Below the pieces are notes generated by a model. That model had not been told where the DNA came from. It saw nothing but the letters and a program-made list of their open reading frames with translations, and ran no database searches. 64,000 nucleotides of DNA from Longitalea arenae (GTDB lineage Bacteria > Bacteroidota > Bacteroidia > Chitinophagales > Chitinophagaceae): the NCBI RefSeq assembly GCF_016924755.1, contig NZ_JAFFJX010000012.1, positions 122,351-186,350 on the forward strand, read 5' to 3'. Shown here piece after piece: positions 43,752 through 52,648 of the stretch. Position 1 is the stretch's first letter. Every line of letters begins with the position of its first letter. The translations under genes and the position numbers were made by a program.

Positions 43752-44237
43752 TCAATTACGATAATTACTGAATACATAGTTTTTTCGCGCACTATGGCAG
43801 TTAAAACATTGTCTTTGTACCGTACTATTGGCATTGCGTTCCGTTTTACTATCGCCGTTAAACTCTTCATAGCCCCAACCACCGGTAGCAGCATATTTAA
43901 TACTGTCTTTGATCATTACATCAATATGCCGCCTTTTTCCTTCCTCCATATTGCTGTTTTGCTGTATATGTGCTTCCAGCGCATCGGCTACGATAACAGC
44001 GCCCTCCGGAAAATGCCCGGTTAAATAACCCTGCATCGCTTTTTCATTTGCATAAATGTGATGAAAGCCGCCGTTCACTTTGAAGGTTGGATGTTGTGGG
44101 CCTACGATCGAAGTTTTGATATGCGTCCATTTGCGGTAACCCTCCGGGTAGGGCACTTCATTTACTGGTTGTTTGGGTAGAATCGTATACGCAAGACATG
44201 ACGCTGTCAGGGTAACAATAATGATTATTTTTTTCAT
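43752..44237 (-). CDS. Cytochrome P460-family protein
   Basis: A 161-aa exported c-type haem protein. Signal peptide at the start, then the P460 pattern YPEGYRKWTHIKTSIVGP, FHHIYANEKAMQGYLTG, and a single haem-binding CFNCH near the C-terminus. Classical P460 oxidises hydroxylamine with a cross-linking Lys; many Bacteroidota homologues have no assigned substrate. Stands alone. Confidence 0.88.
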   Translation of the reverse strand: MKKIIIIVTLTASCLAYTILPKQPVNEVPYPEGYRKWTHIKTSIVGPQHPTFKVNGGFHHIYANEKAMQGYLTGHFPEGAVIVADALEAHIQQNSNMEEGKRRHIDVMIKDSIKYAATGGWGYEEFNGDSKTERNANSTVQRQCFNCHSARKNYVFSNYRN

Positions 44238-44634
44238 GGCTATAGTTTATTTCGCTTTCTGATTTTCGGTAAATCACCGTACAATGTCAAAAACGAATTT
44301 GGGGATTTCAACAAACTAATAGAGATGCGAATCGGCCAATGCTGCTCCTGATCGTCGTGCGTAGTTGGTCGTATTACATCGCAGTTCGTCTAAATGCATG
44401 ACCCGGCCAAAACGCCCTACGTGTGATTGAAAGATTTTCAGTTTGCAGAATGTTCCGCAACACTGTCATGCAAACAAGGCTATTCAACAAGTTTGTCCAA
44501 ATCAACCCACCATAATGTCTATCCTGCCACCGGTGCTTTTATCATAGAGATCCTAGTTTTGTACTATAGCCACCACAAGATTCAGCAGGCATCACTATGT
44601 GAGACCGGCCTTAAAAACTGTTAATCATACAATC
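44238..44634. other. Intergenic region, 397 bp
   Basis: It separates the P460 gene (minus) from the DinB-family gene (plus). I see no convincing promoter, repeat or open frame in it. Confidence 0.4.
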
Positions 44635-45135
44635 ATGATAGAGAATACCACCATAAGTCAACAAGACATACTCATCAAAATGGTGCTCGATGCCTGGCAT
44701 GCAAAGGTTAGCCAGCTCGATAAACTGTTAACAGCATTATCTGATGAACAATTACTGCAAGAAGTGGCGCCCGGCAGGAACAGGGGCGTCTATCTGCTTG
44801 GCCATCTTATCACTTTAGCCGATTCCATTCTGCCCTTATTAGGCTATGAGAAATTGGCTCCACATCTATGGGAGCCGTTTGTACATACGCCGGATAAGAA
44901 AAATGGCGATCTGCCCGGTGTAAATGAGCTGCGCCATGAATGGGTGAAAGTAAAAACAGCAGTAGCCGAAAAAATCACAGCGATCAGCCCAAACGAATGG
45001 TTTCAGAAACACACTGCTGTATCAGAAGCGGATTTTGCAAAGGAGCCCCATCGCAACAAACTGAATGTCGTATTAAGCAGGCTAAGCCATGTGGATTATC
45101 ATTTAGGGCAACTACAATTTTTAAAACCGAGATAA
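44635..45135 (+). CDS. DinB-family protein
   Basis: A 166-aa DinB/YfiT-type four-helix protein. Candidate metal ligands: His in LLGHLITLADS and in LSHVDYHLGQLQFL near the C-terminus. The ATG at 44,635 fits the family start. An SRPBCC-domain gene begins 1 nt after its stop, so the two are co-translated. Confidence 0.85.
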   Translation: MIENTTISQQDILIKMVLDAWHAKVSQLDKLLTALSDEQLLQEVAPGRNRGVYLLGHLITLADSILPLLGYEKLAPHLWEPFVHTPDKKNGDLPGVNELRHEWVKVKTAVAEKITAISPNEWFQKHTAVSEADFAKEPHRNKLNVVLSRLSHVDYHLGQLQFLKPR

Positions 45136-45136
45136 T

Positions 45137-45580
45137 ATGATGAAAGATCAGGATTTCACTACCACCGTTTTGGTGAAGCAAACACCGGCACAAGCCTATA
45201 AAACCATCTTAAATGTGAGAGCATGGTGGTCGGGCCTGTATAGTGAATCATTTGAAGGAAGCTCCGATAAACTGGGCGATGAATTCAGTTTTCTTGCGGG
45301 CGGCGGCGTTCATTATACTAAACAAAAATTGGTAGAACTGGTACCAGATAAAAAAGTAGTCTGGCTTGTAACGGAAGCCAATCTCAGTTTTGTTGACAAA
45401 ACAGACGAATGGAAGGGAACCAGGATCAGCTTCGAGATCTCTGAGGAATCGGGCAAAACAAAGATCGTGTTCAAACACATTGGATTGGTTCCTGCGTTTG
45501 AGTGTTATGAATCATGTGCGCCGGCATGGACGCAATATATGCAGGAAAGACTGGTGGATGCAATAACTAACTTAAATTAG
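45137..45580 (+). CDS. SRPBCC (START/Bet v1-like) domain protein
   Basis: A 147-aa protein of the AHSA1/SRPBCC fold, which binds small hydrophobic ligands in a cavity. Typical strands: FTTTVLVKQTPAQAYKTILNVRAWWSG, KLVELVPDKKVVWLVTE, and TRISFEISEESGKTKIVFKHIGL. Paired with the DinB-family gene. Ligand unknown. Confidence 0.8.
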   Translation: MMKDQDFTTTVLVKQTPAQAYKTILNVRAWWSGLYSESFEGSSDKLGDEFSFLAGGGVHYTKQKLVELVPDKKVVWLVTEANLSFVDKTDEWKGTRISFEISEESGKTKIVFKHIGLVPAFECYESCAPAWTQYMQERLVDAITNLN

Positions 45581-45658
45581 TAAGACAGAGAATAGCATTG
45601 CTTTGGTACTCCCGGACGAAGCATTGAGGAGCTTCATTGAGCTTACATGCCGGCCTTC

Positions 45659-47914
45659 CTATGCGTTCGCGGCGGCATACCGCGACAAATGAAAACCCGT
45701 TTTCGAAACCCTGTGTTTTACCAGATCAGATACCATTCCTTCAAACACAACTTGTCCGCCTTCCGAGCCTCCGCCCGGCCCCATATCGATGATCCAGTCT
45801 GCCTGGGCAATTACATCCAGGTTATGTTCCACAATGATAACGGTGTTGCCGCGGTCGGCAAGCCGGTGGAAGGTAGCCATCAGTTTTTCTATATCTGCCG
45901 GGTGAAGGCCCGTTGTAGGCTCATCAAAAACAAAAAGCTGGCCCTGCTCATCAAATTCCATCGCCAGCTTCAACCGCTGCCTTTCTCCCCCGGAAAAGGT
46001 ACTGAGCGGCTGCCCTAAGGTCATGTAACCAAGCCCCATGTCTGCAATGCGGTTTAATAACGCTTTGTCTGCCCCTTCAAAAAGCACGCTTGCTTCTGCA
46101 ACAGACATCTTAAGGATCTGAACGATATTCTTTCCGTTCCATTTATAGTCCAATACTTCCTGGCGGTACCCTGTGCCCTGGCATAAGTCGCAGGTTTCTT
46201 CCACCTCTTCCATAAATGCAAGATCAAGCCTTATTATACCCAGGCCTTTGCATTGAGGGCATGCTCCCTGTGCATTGGCACTGAAAAGCGACGCACTCAC
46301 CTGGTTCGTTTTTGCGAAGATATTCCGCAACTCGTCAAAGATACCTGTATAAGAAGCAAGATGCGAGCGCCTTGATCCCCGCAGAAATCCCTGATCGATC
46401 AGTTTTGCCTGGGGATACTGGCGGGGCAGCTCATGATTGATCAGGGAGCTTTTGCCTGAACCGGCAACACCGGTAACGACCGTGATCACATGCAGCGGGA
46501 TCTTCACCGTTACATTTTTTAAATTATGCAGCCGGGCATTTTTTATTGTTATGAAGGCTGTTGCTGACCGGCGGTTCTTATCGACTGTCCTTTGCAAACG
46601 CCAGAATTTGCCGGTAAGCGTGTCTGCATGTTTTAATTCTTTCAGCGGTCCGCTGAAAACTATATGTCCGCCGTCTTTCCCTGCGCCCGGGCCCATGTCT
46701 ACAACATGATCGGCCATTTTAATAATATCAGGGTCATGTTCAACAATCAGCACCGTATTCCCCTTATCACGCAGCTGCCGAATTATATTTGTAAGCCGGT
46801 CAATGTCGTTGGGATGGAGGCCGATACTCGGTTCATCAAAAATATAAAGCAGGCCGGTCAAACTGCTTCCCAAATGTCTTACCATTTTAATGCGTTGCGA
46901 TTCTCCCCCCGATAGGGATGCTGTTCCCCGGCTTAGTGAGAGGTAAGCCAGGCCTATGTTCTCCAAATGGGTCAGCCTCGCGATCAACTCATCCAGCACC
47001 GATCTTACCTGGTTATTTTGAATCGTTTTCAGAAATTGGATGAGATGACTTATCTGCATGTCAGAACAGTCGGCAATATTCTTTCCCTGGATCTTGCAAC
47101 GAAGCACTTCTTTATTCAACCGCGCACCTTTACATTCCGGACAGGTTTGCCTTTGTAATATTTCGCGTAGCGCTTCTTCATTCCGTTTAAACTCTTTGGT
47201 CTCCTTTTTTAAGAAGCTGCGTTTGATCCGCGGAATGATGCCTTCATACAACATCGTCTTACCCCATTCCTTTGTTGGATTTTTGGGTTTATGCTCCGTT
47301 GCATACAGGAGCATCTGCAACTCATCCTTTGAGAATTTTTTTAACTTTTTATCGTTGTCGAAATAGCCGGAGTTCACATAGCGCGTCCATCGCCAGCCAC
47401 CTGGCTGAAAAGCAGGGAACCGGATCGCCCCTTCATTTAAAGACTTGTTTTTATCGATCAACATATCCAGGTTAATGTCGGTAACCGTTCCCAGACCTTC
47501 ACAGGCAGGACACATCCCTTTGGGATTGTTAAAGGAAAAGACCATGGAATAGCCTACAAATGGTTCTCCTATTCTTGAAAACAAAAGACGCAGCAGCGTA
47601 TAAATATCGGTAGCCGTTCCCACGGTTGACCTTGCATTACCGCCCAACCTTTTCTGATTTATAATGATGGCTACATTCAAATTTTGGATGGAATCGATCT
47701 CTGGATGTCCATAATGTGGCATTCGGCTTCTCAGGTAACTATCATATGTTTCATTAAACTGCCGCTGTGCTTCGGCGCCAATAGTTTCAAAGACGAGCGA
47801 TGATTTTCCAGAACCTGATACGCCGGTAAAAACGGTGATCTTATTTTTGGGAATATCAATCGATATATTTTTTAAATTGTTTTCACGTGCACCCCTGATC
47901 CTGATAACGTCCAT
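45659..47914 (-). CDS. Short UvrA-like ABC ATPase
   Basis: A 751-aa tandem ABC ATPase of the UvrA family, about 190 residues shorter than repair UvrA. Walker A motifs: GVSGSGKSS (near 33) and GVAGSGKSS (near 480). ABC signatures [11 protein letters not shown] and [12 protein letters not shown]. Zinc-type CPxC motifs ([32 protein letters not shown]) remain. Such short UvrA-like proteins are often linked to drug tolerance rather than to core excision repair; that role is inferred from the family. Confidence 0.88.
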   Translation of the reverse strand: MDVIRIRGARENNLKNISIDIPKNKITVFTGVSGSGKSSLVFETIGAEAQRQFNETYDSYLRSRMPHYGHPEIDSIQNLNVAIIINQKRLGGNARSTVGTATDIYTLLRLLFSRIGEPFVGYSMVFSFNNPKGMCPACEGLGTVTDINLDMLIDKNKSLNEGAIRFPAFQPGGWRWTRYVNSGYFDNDKKLKKFSKDELQMLLYATEHKPKNPTKEWGKTMLYEGIIPRIKRSFLKKETKEFKRNEEALREILQRQTCPECKGARLNKEVLRCKIQGKNIADCSDMQISHLIQFLKTIQNNQVRSVLDELIARLTHLENIGLAYLSLSRGTASLSGGESQRIKMVRHLGSSLTGLLYIFDEPSIGLHPNDIDRLTNIIRQLRDKGNTVLIVEHDPDIIKMADHVVDMGPGAGKDGGHIVFSGPLKELKHADTLTGKFWRLQRTVDKNRRSATAFITIKNARLHNLKNVTVKIPLHVITVVTGVAGSGKSSLINHELPRQYPQAKLIDQGFLRGSRRSHLASYTGIFDELRNIFAKTNQVSASLFSANAQGACPQCKGLGIIRLDLAFMEEVEETCDLCQGTGYRQEVLDYKWNGKNIVQILKMSVAEASVLFEGADKALLNRIADMGLGYMTLGQPLSTFSGGERQRLKLAMEFDEQGQLFVFDEPTTGLHPADIEKLMATFHRLADRGNTVIIVEHNLDVIAQADWIIDMGPGGGSEGGQVVFEGMVSDLVKHRVSKTGFHLSRYAAANA

Positions 47915-48074
47915 GAATGATTATTTTTCTGCAATCGTTAAAAAATTATGCCCGGCGGACCCTTCGCAACTATTCATGCAGGACAGTTGCTTATAACTGC
48001 ATCTCCATCCGTTAAACGCAAAACGTAGCTTTATTGTTTAAAAACACTATCTTCCAATACCAATACTTACAGCC

Positions 48075-49205
48075 ATGCCTGATTTTCTTCGCGTCATATT
48101 AAACATTGTGCTTATTAGTTCAGTTTGTTTATGCCCCGGTAGAACAGTAAAGTCACAAACGGTATCCGGCCAGGCATTGATCAGGATAGATTCTTTTCTT
48201 CAATCGCAGTTCAAAGCGCAAAACCTGCCGGGCATCGCAATCGCCATTATGAGCGGAGACCGCATTATATTCAAGAAAGGATTTGGTGTGACGAATATTG
48301 TAACACGCAAGCCATTGCAACCCTTTCATAATTTTCATGTAGCTTCTATCTCCAAAACTTTCACGGCGACGGCCGTTATGCAGCTGGCTGAAAAAGGCAG
48401 GATCGATATCAATAATACACTGACCACTTATCTGCCTTATTTCAGGATGAAAGATGAGCGCTACAAGATCATTACTATAAAGCAGCTGCTCAATCATACT
48501 TCAGGCATGCCTGATGTTGATGATTACGAGTGGGAAAAGAACGTTACCGATGAAGGCGCTGCGGAACGGTATAGCCGCAGTCTTGCAGATTCAATGTTGA
48601 TCAGTGAACCTGGTAAGGAATTCCATTACAGTAATATTGCATTCGATATCATGGCCGACCTGGTGGCAAAAGTGTCAGGTCAGTCATTTGAGACATATGT
48701 TAAAAAAAATATTCTGCTACCGCTTGGGATGAAGAAAAGCAGCTTCTTTTATCCTGAGATCGATACTTCGCTCCGTACCAGTCCGCATACCGGTAACCCA
48801 CCACAGCTTAGCCCGGTTTATCCGTATAACCGCATGCATGCACCCAGTTCCACCCTGAATACAAGCGCAGAAGAGCTTGCTTATTGGGCCATGGCTAATC
48901 TGAATAACGGCAAACGCAATGGTAAAGCCATCTTAAAAGCTGCTACCTTACAAGAAATGACGACCCCCACTTTTATTTCCAATAAAGAGCGCAATGTATC
49001 CATCGGCCTTAGTTGGTTCTCATACCCGTATAGGAACTCTACCAATATCGAGCATGCCGGTGGCGACCTCGGTTACAGGTCATTGCTCACGCTCATTCCG
49101 GATAAGAAACTGGGCATTGTGTTACTTTGTAATACTGATAAGGTAAGGATATATGATATCCGTAATGGCATCCGCGATATTTTACTCGATGCCACCAAAG
49201 AATAG
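48075..49205 (+). CDS. Secreted serine hydrolase, class C beta-lactamase family
   Basis: A 376-aa exported hydrolase: signal peptide, catalytic S-x-x-K in HVASISKTFTATAV, Y-x-N in FHYSNIAFDIMADLV, and HAGGDLGY replacing the lactamase KTG. Likely a periplasmic peptidase or esterase. It is followed 35 nt later by an AraC-type gene on the same strand. Confidence 0.85.
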   Translation: MPDFLRVILNIVLISSVCLCPGRTVKSQTVSGQALIRIDSFLQSQFKAQNLPGIAIAIMSGDRIIFKKGFGVTNIVTRKPLQPFHNFHVASISKTFTATAVMQLAEKGRIDINNTLTTYLPYFRMKDERYKIITIKQLLNHTSGMPDVDDYEWEKNVTDEGAAERYSRSLADSMLISEPGKEFHYSNIAFDIMADLVAKVSGQSFETYVKKNILLPLGMKKSSFFYPEIDTSLRTSPHTGNPPQLSPVYPYNRMHAPSSTLNTSAEELAYWAMANLNNGKRNGKAILKAATLQEMTTPTFISNKERNVSIGLSWFSYPYRNSTNIEHAGGDLGYRSLLTLIPDKKLGIVLLCNTDKVRIYDIRNGIRDILLDATKE

Positions 49206-49240
49206 TTGGCGAATAATCATCTTCCGAAAAAGAAGAATGC

Positions 49241-50056
49241 ATGTTGTACCAGGAATACAAACCATCCAAAGAATTAGCCGATTTTATTGAGTGTTACTGG
49301 CTGTTTAAATGCCCGGCAGATCATGCTGCTACCAGGGAACTGATCATTCCGGGTGGCCGGGTTGAAATACTGTTCAACATAGGCACACCTACCACCTATG
49401 TGAGCAGTGCAGGCAGGTCTTTTGCGTTAACAACGAATATGTATATTCTGGGGCAACGAAATACTTTCTTTACCACTTACATTTATCCCGGTAATTACAT
49501 CTGGGGCATTCGTTTCAGGCCAGCCTGCTTCTCTTCGTTCGCTGCTATTCCGGCATCTTATCTTTTAAATGAAGTAGTAGAAGCAACAGACATATTTAGA
49601 TCCATAGATGCCAGCAACCTGTGTGAAAAACTGATCACCGGTTCGGGAGCCTGCATACAGGCGTTGGAAGCTTTTTTAAAAGATCTGTTGCATACAAAAA
49701 TACCCAACGATGGTCTGGTTCAAACGCTCAGCCTGATAAGGAGAACACATCAAGCTGGATCGGTATATGAGTTTTGTGCCGAAAACAGGTTATATTATAA
49801 AAAAATGGAAAGGCAGTTCCTGCAATGTGCGGGATATACTCCGAAAGAATTTTTTAATGTACGCAGGTTCTACAAGGCCGTCCAATTAATGTACCGGTCA
49901 AACAGGAGCCTCACAGATATATGCCACGAACTCGGTTTTTATGATCAGTCGCATTTTATTAAAGCGTTCAAAAATTATACTTCCCTGCCGCCCTTACAAT
50001 TTATAAAACGGGGATACCAGATCCCGCGATTGATCGCTTCCTCCACTGCTGTCTAA
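49241..50056 (+). CDS. AraC-family transcription regulator
   Basis: A 271-aa regulator. N-terminal DUF6597-like sensing domain (YQEYKPSKELADFIECYWLFK, IIPGGRVEILFNIG) and C-terminal AraC HTH pair (YKKMERQFLQCAGYTPKEFFNVRRFY, DICHELGFYDQSHFIKAFKNYTSLPP). Lies between two beta-lactamase-like hydrolase genes and may control them. Confidence 0.9.
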   Translation: MLYQEYKPSKELADFIECYWLFKCPADHAATRELIIPGGRVEILFNIGTPTTYVSSAGRSFALTTNMYILGQRNTFFTTYIYPGNYIWGIRFRPACFSSFAAIPASYLLNEVVEATDIFRSIDASNLCEKLITGSGACIQALEAFLKDLLHTKIPNDGLVQTLSLIRRTHQAGSVYEFCAENRLYYKKMERQFLQCAGYTPKEFFNVRRFYKAVQLMYRSNRSLTDICHELGFYDQSHFIKAFKNYTSLPPLQFIKRGYQIPRLIASSTAV

Positions 50057-50113
50057 AATTTACAATTTTCAGAAAGCTGCCTGTCGTTACTTTGCAGAAA
50101 GATTGTAAAGCAT

Positions 50114-51277
50114 ATGAAGATACCAATTCATTACAGGGCGCTTGCTGCCTTTATACTTGTCCTCCTGTTATTACAAACGCCTTTTGTGAGTGGCCAGCAA
50201 AAAAGAAAAACATCTTTTAACAGTGCTGACAGCGAATTTGCGGTGGCGCAGCCGGCAGCGGTTGGCTTTGATACAACCATACTCAATAGGATCGATACGG
50301 CCGTCAGCAACGGCAGTTTCCCCAATATCCACAGTGTACTTATTGCAAAAGATAACCGGCTGGTGTATGAAAAATACTGGAAAGGCAAAGATGAAATATG
50401 GGGCAAGGATGCTGGCATAAGAGACCAGGGAAAGGACAGTTTGCATGATATAAGAAGCATTACGAAAAGTATTGTGTCCGCCTGCTTCGGCATTCTTTTG
50501 CAACAGGGAAAAATAAAGAGCACCTCGCAAAAGATCTTTGATTTTTTTCCTGAATATAAAAAGCAGGATACCGGCCTGAAATCTTTATTGACCATCGAGC
50601 ACCTGCTCACCATGACCTCGGGATTGAAATGGAATGAAGATGTTCCATACAATAATCCCGAGAACAGTGAGATCCAAATGATCATGAGCGGCCATCCGGC
50701 TGAATATGTGTTAAGCCAGCCCATGGAGCAGGCTCCGGGCAAAGTATGGAAATACAACGGTGGAACCACGCAATTGCTGGCGGCTGTCATTGAAAAAACA
50801 ACCGGGCAAAACATCAAAGAATTTGCCGCGAAAAATCTTTTCCTGCCTTTGGGTATCACAAAATTGGAATGGGTCATATATCCCGGAACAAAAGAATATG
50901 CAGCGGCTTCGGGCCTGAGATTGCGTGCGAGGGATCTGCTCAAATTTGGCTTGCTTTATCTGAACAATGGTGTATACAAGGGTAAACAAATTGTACCCCG
51001 GGCCTGGGTAGAAGTATCTATGCAGCCTTTCATCAGGTTAGGCAAAGGTGATGGTGCTTATGGCTATCAGTTCTGGCTCTTCAGCGATACGTTTGAGAAT
51101 AAACCAGTATATGTAGCAGCCTGTGTGGGTAATGGCGACCAGCGGATCATTATTAATAAAGATCGGAAGATGGTAACGGTGATCACTGCGGGAAACTATA
51201 ACAAGTGGAATATTAAAAATAACGCTTATCAATTGAACAGGCAATTTATTTATCCGGCGCTTGCCAATAAATTCTAA
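50114..51277 (+). CDS. Secreted serine hydrolase, class C beta-lactamase family
   Basis: A 387-aa exported hydrolase. Signal peptide to about residue 27; catalytic S-x-x-K in RSITKSIVSACFG; Y-x-G in WKYNGGTTQLLA. The LTMTSGLKWNED segment is common in the family. Third member in the window and only distantly similar to the other two. Substrate unknown. Confidence 0.85.
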   Translation: MKIPIHYRALAAFILVLLLLQTPFVSGQQKRKTSFNSADSEFAVAQPAAVGFDTTILNRIDTAVSNGSFPNIHSVLIAKDNRLVYEKYWKGKDEIWGKDAGIRDQGKDSLHDIRSITKSIVSACFGILLQQGKIKSTSQKIFDFFPEYKKQDTGLKSLLTIEHLLTMTSGLKWNEDVPYNNPENSEIQMIMSGHPAEYVLSQPMEQAPGKVWKYNGGTTQLLAAVIEKTTGQNIKEFAAKNLFLPLGITKLEWVIYPGTKEYAAASGLRLRARDLLKFGLLYLNNGVYKGKQIVPRAWVEVSMQPFIRLGKGDGAYGYQFWLFSDTFENKPVYVAACVGNGDQRIIINKDRKMVTVITAGNYNKWNIKNNAYQLNRQFIYPALANKF

Positions 51278-51349
51278 AAAAATTCGGCTGTTTCTTGTCC
51301 TCTTTTGCCATGCCCAGTCATTATTAAAGTATCAACTAAATACTTTACT

Positions 51350-51766
51350 ATGACACAACAACATTCATCGAAGAACAGCCGGATCGCTTTTTGGATAGTG
51401 ACAGTATTATTGTCAGCCGGAATGCTGGCAGGAGGCCTTTCGCAGTTGCTGGGCGCCCGGTGGACGGCAGAAGGTTTCCGTGATCTCGGGTATCCCATAT
51501 ATTTTATGCATTTGCTGGGGGCCTGGAAAGTGGCAGGCGTAATCGTTTTGCTTGCTCCCGGTTATCCCAGGCTGAAAGAGTGGGCCTATGCCGGTTTCTT
51601 TTTCCTAATGACGGGCGCCGTGATCTCCCAACTCGCCATAGGCGCTGGCTTTCAGGGCGTAATCTTTCAATCCATTTACGTAGTATTGATCATTGCTTCC
51701 TGGTGGTTAAGACCTGCCAGCCGCCGGTTTGAATTTAGACAAGGGCAAGCTGCTCAACTCGCTTAA
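51350..51766 (+). CDS. DoxX-like membrane protein
   Basis: A 138-aa protein with four membrane helices: WIVTVLLSAGMLAGGLSQLL, then FMHLLGAWKVAGVIVLLAPG, WAYAGFFFLMTGAVISQLA and a fourth after IFQSIYVVLII. GYPIYFMHLLGAWKV is the DoxX-like family hallmark. The ATG at 51,350 is preferred over one at 51,305. A strong terminator follows. Confidence 0.85.
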   Translation: MTQQHSSKNSRIAFWIVTVLLSAGMLAGGLSQLLGARWTAEGFRDLGYPIYFMHLLGAWKVAGVIVLLAPGYPRLKEWAYAGFFFLMTGAVISQLAIGAGFQGVIFQSIYVVLIIASWWLRPASRRFEFRQGQAAQLA

Positions 51767-51771
51767 ATAAG

Positions 51772-51792
51772 AAGCCCCGCAAGGGGCTTTTT
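51772..51792 (+). terminator. Terminator of the DoxX-like gene
   Basis: AAGCCCC-GCAA-GGGGCTTTTT: a compact stem with a T run, 6 nt after the stop codon. Confidence 0.9.
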
Positions 51793-51908
51793 GCTGCATT
51801 ATTCCGCTGTCGAATGTAACAGGCCCCGATGGGATCATAATTGTCCAAATTTCCCCTTTTCAAAGTCCATTTAACACCCGGTCAAACCGGGATCCGGCCA
51901 ATACCTTT

Positions 51909-52304
51909 ATGAAAAATACGACAATGACAACGCTACGGAAAAAGATACTTACAACCACGGAAGTGGCAGCCCGCTTTCATGAACTGGCGCAGCAGGAAAA
52001 ATGGTTTGAGATCCATGAAGAATTCTTTTCGGAAAATGTAAAAAGCATCGACCCTCCCGAATCTCCCTATATGGGGTATGCGGAAGGCAAAGCCGCCGTT
52101 CACAAAAAAGGGGAAGAATTTGTTAGCCGCATCCAGGGCGTTCCTCGCGCTTATACCTCAGAACCGATTGTTACGGGTAACCATTTCGCCGTAGTGCGGG
52201 AAATGGATCTTACCGTGCAACCTCATGGACGGATCCAGATCAATGAGATCATGCTGTATGAAGTGAAAGATGGTGAGATTATCTCGGAGCAGTTTTTTTA
52301 TTAA
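51909..52304 (+). CDS. SnoaL-like (NTF2-fold) protein
   Basis: A 131-aa cytosolic protein: VAARFHELAQQEKWFEIHEEFFSENVKSIDP, MGYAEGKAAVHKKGEEFV, and INEIMLYEVKDGEIISEQFFY follow the SnoaL-like layout. Ligand or reaction unknown. An in-frame Met at residue 6 could also be the start. Confidence 0.8.
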   Translation: MKNTTMTTLRKKILTTTEVAARFHELAQQEKWFEIHEEFFSENVKSIDPPESPYMGYAEGKAAVHKKGEEFVSRIQGVPRAYTSEPIVTGNHFAVVREMDLTVQPHGRIQINEIMLYEVKDGEIISEQFFY

Positions 52305-52648
52305 TATGTTTTCTGGCTGCAACGGATAAGCGCAGCTTTTTGTTGTATGTATTATCCTTCAAGACCGGAAAAGGTTACCATGACCGCCATCACCACCAAG
52401 GGTCAAACGGTTAATGCTATTACCAGTTTTGGCTATACATGCGATTAAAACAGAACCTTGCAATTATGACCGGCCGGCAGTGCAAACGCATGCCGGCTTT
52501 TTTATTGATTGCCCTGGGCATGCCCTGAAACCGTACAGGCCCTGTATCGGAACTGAACAGTTATTGATAAAAGATATGTATAATTTAATGATCTTTATGT
52601 GTTTTTATCTGGCATTTTCTTAGTGCCCCATCCCATAAAAGAAAGCCC
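52305..52648. other. Intergenic region with a terminator
   Basis: It holds the terminator at 52,473-52,503 and a 33-codon open frame (52,347-52,448, MYYPSRPEKVTM...) that lacks coding support. Otherwise nothing is seen upstream of the permease gene. Confidence 0.4.
52473..52503 (+). terminator. Intrinsic terminator
   Basis: GCCGGCA and TGCCGGC form a perfect 7-bp stem followed by TTTTTT. Confidence 0.75.

Noticed and set aside
52347..52448. 33-codon open frame between the SnoaL-like and permease genes
   Set aside because: Too short, with no homologue or ribosome-binding support visible.
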